From Candidatus Aminicenantota bacterium (GTDB lineage Bacteria > Acidobacteriota > Aminicenantia > UBA2199), in contig CP070627.1 of NCBI GenBank assembly GCA_020355945.1, positions 848,872 through 860,450 of the forward strand: a stretch of 11,579 nucleotides of DNA. The letters run 5' to 3'. Below are positions 7,660 through 11,579 of this stretch, piece by piece; the stretch's first letter is position 1, and every line of letters starts with the position of its first letter. Below the pieces are notes generated by a model, which searched no databases, had not been told where the DNA came from, and saw only the letters and a list, made by a program, of their open reading frames with translations. Both the position numbers and the translations under genes were made by a program.

Positions 7660-8379
7660 ATGTCTGATGTGGATATGAACCCGGTGGAACATTCAAAAGC
7701 ATTTATACTTATTGTAGACGATGTGCCCCAAAATCTCCAGGTACTGGTTAATATATTAAGAGAGAAAGATTACAAAATTTCCGTAGCCACCAGCGGCAGG
7801 AAAGCCCTGGAAATCATCGATCGATTCCTCCCGGATCTTATCCTCCTGGATATTATGATGCCGCAGCCGGATGGTTTCCAGGTCTGTAAGAAACTGAAAG
7901 CTTCCCCTCAGACAAAAGATATCCCTATCATTTTCTTAACCGCCAAAATCGAAACCGGAGATATTGTCAAGGGATTTGACCTGGGAGCCGTTGATTATGT
8001 CACCAAACCCTTTAATAAGGATGAGTTATTAGCAAGAATCAACACTCACCTGGAGTTAAGAAAAGCACAAAAGGAAATTATCCGGTTGGAACAAAAAAAT
8101 GCGGTCCTGGCTGTGGCTTTGACTGCCAACCATGAAATCAATCAACCCTTAACCGTATTACAAGGAAATTTTGAGCTTTTCCAGGCCTCTTTGGACAAAG
8201 ATCGTTTAACAAATAGGCAGCAGCGTTTTTTAACCAGGATAGAAAAATCGATTGAAAGAATCCAGGCTATTTTAAAGAAAATGAGCGCTCCCACTTCGAT
8301 CCATTTTGAAAACTACCTGGAAAACAAGGAGATGGTTATTTTTGAAAAAAATACCATTACACAAAAAGAAAATATGTGA
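7660..8379 (+). CDS. Response regulator fused to a DHp-like histidine domain, no ATPase
   Basis: A 239-residue protein. Residues 14-132 are a canonical receiver: D20/D21, phospho-Asp D64 in LLLDIMMPQPDG, T94 and K116 in VTKPF. A coiled segment (about 133-150) joins it to a helical hairpin (about 148-210) containing ALTANHEINQPLTVLQGNFELF, a clear HisKA-type H-box with H158. A second helix ends near KKMSAP (206-211), where an ATPase would normally follow. Instead only about 28 more residues remain, and no N-box or G-box is present. It cannot autophosphorylate from ATP on its own. It could act as a Spo0B-like phosphotransfer protein, a substrate in trans of the neighbouring kinases, or a dimerising sink (inference). 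TAGGAG overlaps the preceding stop codon, 6 nt before the ATG. It lies between the two hybrid kinases and is surely cotranscribed. Confidence 0.88.
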   Translation: MSDVDMNPVEHSKAFILIVDDVPQNLQVLVNILREKDYKISVATSGRKALEIIDRFLPDLILLDIMMPQPDGFQVCKKLKASPQTKDIPIIFLTAKIETGDIVKGFDLGAVDYVTKPFNKDELLARINTHLELRKAQKEIIRLEQKNAVLAVALTANHEINQPLTVLQGNFELFQASLDKDRLTNRQQRFLTRIEKSIERIQAILKKMSAPTSIHFENYLENKEMVIFEKNTITQKENM

Positions 8380-8406
8380 TATTTTTTAAGGGAGAACGGA
8401 CAAAAG

Positions 8407-8433
8407 ATGACCGATGACATGTTAAAGGAGTAA
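8407..8433 (+). CDS. Possible eight-codon leader ORF (MTDDMLKE)
   Basis: ATG to TAA encodes only MTDDMLKE, in the 73-bp gap before the second hybrid kinase. A weak GGGAG lies 12 nt upstream. Its final codons contain AAAGGAG and sit about 20 nt before the kinase start, so its translation could load or re-initiate ribosomes there. Equally it may be a chance ORF or a leftover gene start. Confidence 0.15.
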   Translation: MTDDMLKE

Positions 8434-8440
8434 AGGAGAA

Positions 8441-8446
8441 AGGAGG
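8441..8446 (+). promoter_or_regulatory. Ribosome binding site choosing the second hybrid-kinase start
   Basis: AGGAGG touches the ATG at 8447 directly, which is too close to use, but lies an ideal 6 nt before the in-frame ATG at 8453. The start is therefore placed at 8453. Confidence 0.65.
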
Positions 8447-8452
8447 ATGATA

Positions 8453-10249
8453 ATGAACGCCGATCGAATGGATATGAGCCCCAGGGTTATCATCATCGAT
8501 GACAACCCGGATATTTTCAAAGATTTTTGTAAGATTCTTTGCCAGGAAGATAACTCTAATGGGTTAAATATGATGGAAGCCGATCTTTTTGACCACCATC
8601 GTCACCTGGCGGGATATTCGCCAAAGTTTAAGTGTGAATTACGCTATGCTTCCCAGGGGAAAGAGGGGATAAAGCAAGTCAAAAAGGCCCGTGAAGAGGG
8701 CAAGCCCTTTAGCCTGGCCTTTGTAGACATGCGTATGCCCCCCGGATGGGATGGAATTGAAACCATCAAATATATGTGGGAGATTGACCCTTTCATCCAG
8801 ATCGTTATTTGTACCGCTTATTCCGATTACTCCTGGGAAGAAATTGTCCGGAATACCGGTTGTACGGACAACCTGCTGATTCTCAAGAAACCCTTTGACC
8901 ATGCAGAGGTATCTCAAATAACCATTGCCATGACCACCAAGTGGATACTGGCAAAACATGCAGCCATGAAGATGCAGGAGCTGCAAGAAATGGTAGACCG
9001 GCAAACCAGGGAACTTATTACAGCCAAAGAGCAGGCTGAAAAAGCGAATAAATATAAAAGCGAATTCCTGGCCAGCATGAGTCATGAAATCCGCACCCCC
9101 ATGACCGGCGTTTTAGGTATGAGTGAAATGCTGCTTAATACAGAGCTTAATGAAGAACAGACCAATTATGTTGAAGCCATAAATGCCAGCAGCGAAATGT
9201 TATTGACCATCATTAACGATATCCTGGATTTTTCCAAGATAGAAGCCGGGGAATTGTCACTTGAATCAGCCTCCTTTGATCTTAAGAAAACGGTTGAAGA
9301 TGTTGGCCGTGTTCTTGCTTCCCAGGCCAGTAAGAAGGGAGTGGACCTGAGCGTGAGTTTTACCACCAATATCCCGCGGTGGGTCCTTGGGGACTTTGTC
9401 AGGTTTCGGCAAATCATCTTTAACCTGGGAGGCAATGCGGTAAAATTTACCCATAAAGGAAATATAATGATTAAGGTAGAGGCGGCAGAGATGGATGACA
9501 ATATCGGGCAATTCCACATCCATATAGAAGACACCGGCATAGGGATTAAGCCGGAGGTGATTCATCGCATTTTCGATAAGTTTATCCAGGCTAACGCCGA
9601 TACCACCCGGAAGTATGGGGGCACCGGTCTTGGATTAGCCATAACCAAACGACTGGTGGAAATGATGGGTGGTTCGATTGCAGTCGAAAGCACCCCGGGC
9701 CAGGGAACTGTTTTCCACGTCAAATTGCCTTTACCCATTGTCATTGAAACGGATTCGCTTGAACCGGCACCTGTAACTGGCGACCGGGAGAAAAAAGCAG
9801 GTATCGGTCCTGATGAAAATAAAACTGGTCCGGCTTATATCCTTTTAGCCGAAGATAATAAAATCAATCAAAAGCTGGTTAAAGCCATACTTACCAAGGC
9901 CGGCCATAAAGTTGATATTGTCGAAAATGGCAGGGAAGCATGGGAAAAAGTACTGGAAACCTGCTATGATCTTGTATTAATGGACGTGCAGATGCCGGAA
10001 ATGGATGGAATGACTGCAGCATACCGCATCAGGCAAGAAGGATTTTGTGATATCCCGATTATTGCCTTAACCGCCAGCGCCTTTGCCAAAGATAAGGAAA
10101 AGTGTTTCCAGTGCGGCATGAGTGACTTTTTATCAAAACCTTTAAAAGGGGTTGACTTACTGGGTATGGTGGCGAAATGGGTTTATTGCCTCAATTTTTG
10201 CCTGGCACCTTTCCTGTTTCCTGTTTCCTTTCTAGAAATTACGAAATAA
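8453..10249 (+). CDS. Hybrid histidine kinase REC-HisKA-HATPase-REC with aberrant C-terminus
   Basis: A 598-residue soluble hybrid kinase. The N-terminal receiver is nearly colinear with that of the gene at 5512: DD at 16-17, phospho-Asp D92 in [14 protein letters not shown]121, K146, and the same insert of about 30 residues. The H-box [15 protein letters not shown] carries H211. The ATPase has N328 in [17 protein letters not shown] starting at D360 and a GGTGLGLAI motif. A second receiver (about 463-575) has E467/D468, phospho-Asp D511 in [11 protein letters not shown] and K562 in SKPL. Straight after the last receiver helix the protein ends in a Cys/Phe/Leu-rich tail of about 20 residues that resembles no domain. 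It overlaps the convergent gene by 11 bases. I infer that the original 3' end was lost. Its core receiver and kinase motifs are intact, so it may still work. Confidence 0.9.
   Translation: MNADRMDMSPRVIIIDDNPDIFKDFCKILCQEDNSNGLNMMEADLFDHHRHLAGYSPKFKCELRYASQGKEGIKQVKKAREEGKPFSLAFVDMRMPPGWDGIETIKYMWEIDPFIQIVICTAYSDYSWEEIVRNTGCTDNLLILKKPFDHAEVSQITIAMTTKWILAKHAAMKMQELQEMVDRQTRELITAKEQAEKANKYKSEFLASMSHEIRTPMTGVLGMSEMLLNTELNEEQTNYVEAINASSEMLLTIINDILDFSKIEAGELSLESASFDLKKTVEDVGRVLASQASKKGVDLSVSFTTNIPRWVLGDFVRFRQIIFNLGGNAVKFTHKGNIMIKVEAAEMDDNIGQFHIHIEDTGIGIKPEVIHRIFDKFIQANADTTRKYGGTGLGLAITKRLVEMMGGSIAVESTPGQGTVFHVKLPLPIVIETDSLEPAPVTGDREKKAGIGPDENKTGPAYILLAEDNKINQKLVKAILTKAGHKVDIVENGREAWEKVLETCYDLVLMDVQMPEMDGMTAAYRIRQEGFCDIPIIALTASAFAKDKEKCFQCGMSDFLSKPLKGVDLLGMVAKWVYCLNFCLAPFLFPVSFLEITK
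8480..9099 (+). repeat. Diverged segmental duplication, copy 2 (receiver/linker module)
   Basis: Partner of 5551-6170 at a fixed offset of 2929 bases, with the 32-base identical run at 8492-8523. The encoded residues are about two thirds to three quarters identical by eye, with the unmatched part concentrated in the insert of the receiver. Beyond 9099 the kinase cores match at only about one residue in three. Confidence 0.7.
10210..10238. repeat. Tandem TTTCCTG repeat and TTTCTAGAAA palindrome at the convergent junction
   Basis: TTTCCTG occurs twice in tandem (10210-10216, 10217-10223), then TTTCC (10224-10228), followed directly by the perfect 10-bp palindrome TTTCTAGAAA (10229-10238). The array encodes the odd tail of the hybrid kinase and ends at the stop codon of the opposing gene. 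It could mark a recombination joint. No rho-independent terminator is visible between the two convergent genes. Confidence 0.45.
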
Positions 10250-11579
10250 GGTTTTCTTCCACAACAGGGTAGAGATCATCGATTTTTTCTTGATATTGAA
10301 GGGTTAATTGCAGCGCACGGGCGATTTTGATGTAATGCTCGATATCCTCAAGGGAAAGTGCGCGTTTTTTACGGTCTTTCAGCCATTTCTCCATCACCTG
10401 GTATCCTCCCACCTGGTATTCCCATATATCTTTGTCTATATTGGAAAAATACTGGTTTTCATTGATATAAACCCTTTTATCACTTTCAACATATTTGACC
10501 TGTTTAACCACTTTGTCTCCTTTAACCTCAAAACTGGAAAATGTCTGATTCAACTGTGAAGATTTCAGCAAATGAATCCCTGCCAATTCCTGACCTAATC
10601 TACCCATTTCAATAAACAATTCATAATCGGAAGTAAAGGGTATCCGGGGAAAATCAATCCGCAAAAATTCCGAATACCGCTCACGATATATATTGGAATA
10701 GAGCACAGCATAAATATAGTAAAAAATTTCTTCTGGCGTAATCTTTAAATTATTCAGACACTGACATATATATACGTAGGTTTTTGGTCCAATATTAGTT
10801 TCAGGTTTATGATTTTTGGAATCATTATACAATCCTTCTGAATATGAAAAAAAAGGTGTAAGGTAACAAGTTGTTTTTGATGATAAACATCCATGCTCGA
10901 TAATATAATTTGTTATCAAAAAATGAGAATATGGTATTTGTAATTCCTCTCTTTTGTGGAAAATCAATCCTATATTATCTTTTATCATATTCTTCATAAC
11001 TTCTCCCCTGGGCCTACAATGAAATCCCATGGAATTTCCAGTATAATAAGTATATCTAATATCAAACGGACGATAAAGAATGGGGACAATATTTTCTTTA
11101 CTTAAACCGCTGTCAATTAAATCTCTTTGCGCCCATTCGATTTTCCAATCCTTAGAATCAGGTCCCAGGTTATAGAATATTCTCGCTTTTTCAGGCTCCA
11201 TTTTGGCGAAACTTTTAATCCTTCGGTATACTTCTTCTTCTTTCCAATGAATGGTTAACTTATCACGAGCCGTAACAATACCAACACTGTATATGGGAAA
11301 TATATCGGTTATTTTGAAAAATTTTCCATAAATTTTTTCCAGCGTAACATCCCTGGTAATAAAAAAGTAGAACTCTGATTTCGGGAAAATCTCTTTCCAC
11401 GCTATTGAATTGAAATCATTTTCCACAAGGCTGTCGTATTTATCTTCCCTTAAACCCCAGAACTCGGAATGAAAAACTTTACAGGGCGTATCATTACTTC
11501 TTTTTTTTATTAATAGAGAGATGGCTGTCCCCTGCCGTATATCGAATACATTTTCATCTTTGGAACCATCCGGGCATTT
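10239..11579 (-). CDS. Type ISP-like restriction-modification enzyme, C-terminal part (runs off the window)
   Basis: The reading frame stays open from its stop at 10239-10241 to the window edge, so 446 residues of a larger protein are visible and the true start lies outside. Near the visible N-terminus is FDIRQG (11529-11546), and later [14 protein letters not shown] (about 11037-11078) and [28 protein letters not shown]. These match the post-methylase and C-terminal specificity region of type ISP enzymes (LlaBIII-like, single-chain nuclease-translocase-methylase-TRD) and of related Eco57I-like methylases. The family recognises a DNA site, methylates adenine on self DNA and cleaves foreign DNA. 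The catalytic methylase NPPY motif and the helicase and nuclease parts would be upstream, beyond the edge. Parts are very AT-rich (16 G/C of 60 at 10741-10800), unlike the neighbouring kinases. An internal GTG at 11426 is not a real start, because the family motif continues above it. Confidence 0.82.
   Translation of the reverse strand, partial: KCPDGSKDENVFDIRQGTAISLLIKKRSNDTPCKVFHSEFWGLREDKYDSLVENDFNSIAWKEIFPKSEFYFFITRDVTLEKIYGKFFKITDIFPIYSVGIVTARDKLTIHWKEEEVYRRIKSFAKMEPEKARIFYNLGPDSKDWKIEWAQRDLIDSGLSKENIVPILYRPFDIRYTYYTGNSMGFHCRPRGEVMKNMIKDNIGLIFHKREELQIPYSHFLITNYIIEHGCLSSKTTCYLTPFFSYSEGLYNDSKNHKPETNIGPKTYVYICQCLNNLKITPEEIFYYIYAVLYSNIYRERYSEFLRIDFPRIPFTSDYELFIEMGRLGQELAGIHLLKSSQLNQTFSSFEVKGDKVVKQVKYVESDKRVYINENQYFSNIDKDIWEYQVGGYQVMEKWLKDRKKRALSLEDIEHYIKIARALQLTLQYQEKIDDLYPVVEENLIS

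Noticed and set aside
8639..9085. 148-codon minus-strand ORF, mirrored by a similar one at 5893-6156
   Set aside because: Both are shadows of the duplicated receiver/linker module. Their likeness to each other only reflects the duplication.
1..11579. CRISPR array, tRNA, rRNA or insertion sequence with terminal repeats
   Set aside because: I looked for regularly spaced repeats, tRNA-like cloverleaf ends, rRNA signatures and transposase motifs on both strands and saw none.

Overview
The window looks like chromosomal DNA from a Gram-negative, signalling-rich environmental bacterium. It encodes an outer-membrane porin ending in Phe, a periplasmic binding protein, several hybrid histidine kinases, strong AGGAGG ribosome binding sites and a candidate sigma-54 promoter. 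The style recalls Desulfobacterota or Acidobacteriota/Aminicenantes-type genomes, but this is a weak inference and nothing here fixes the taxon.

Layout: 1-470 has no convincing gene. It carries a pair of palindromes forming a REP-like element (53-143) and a good sigma-70-type promoter (341-369). A PP2C-family Ser/Thr protein phosphatase follows (500-1306). Positions 1307-1673 are non-coding, with three copies of a T8 motif, a GG-N10-GC sigma-54-like promoter (1512-1528) and a structured leader. Then comes a tight six-gene run on the + strand: a small PstS-like periplasmic binding protein (1674-2102), a porin with a TTG start (2118-3362), a membrane HAMP-PAS histidine kinase (3399-5519), a REC-HisKA-HATPase-REC hybrid kinase with an extra C-terminal domain (5512-7650), a receiver fused to a histidine-containing DHp-like helix pair with no ATPase domain (7660-8379), and a second REC-HisKA-HATPase-REC hybrid kinase (8453-10249). 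Converging on it, and overlapping its last 11 bases, is the C-terminal part of a type ISP-like restriction-modification enzyme on the - strand (10239 to beyond the window edge), in a locally AT-rich segment.

How the genes may work together (inference): the porin and binding protein admit and capture an oxyanion or other ligand, the membrane kinase senses it, and phosphate passes through five receivers and four DHp-type histidine domains. No DNA-binding, GGDEF/EAL or other output domain is encoded in the window, and there is no ABC permease or ATPase, so this looks like a sensing relay rather than a transporter. The two hybrid kinases share an almost indel-free N-terminal receiver/linker module of about 610 bp, then diverge sharply after the H-box. 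The second has an odd hydrophobic C-terminal tail exactly where it meets the restriction gene, which suggests a recombination junction.
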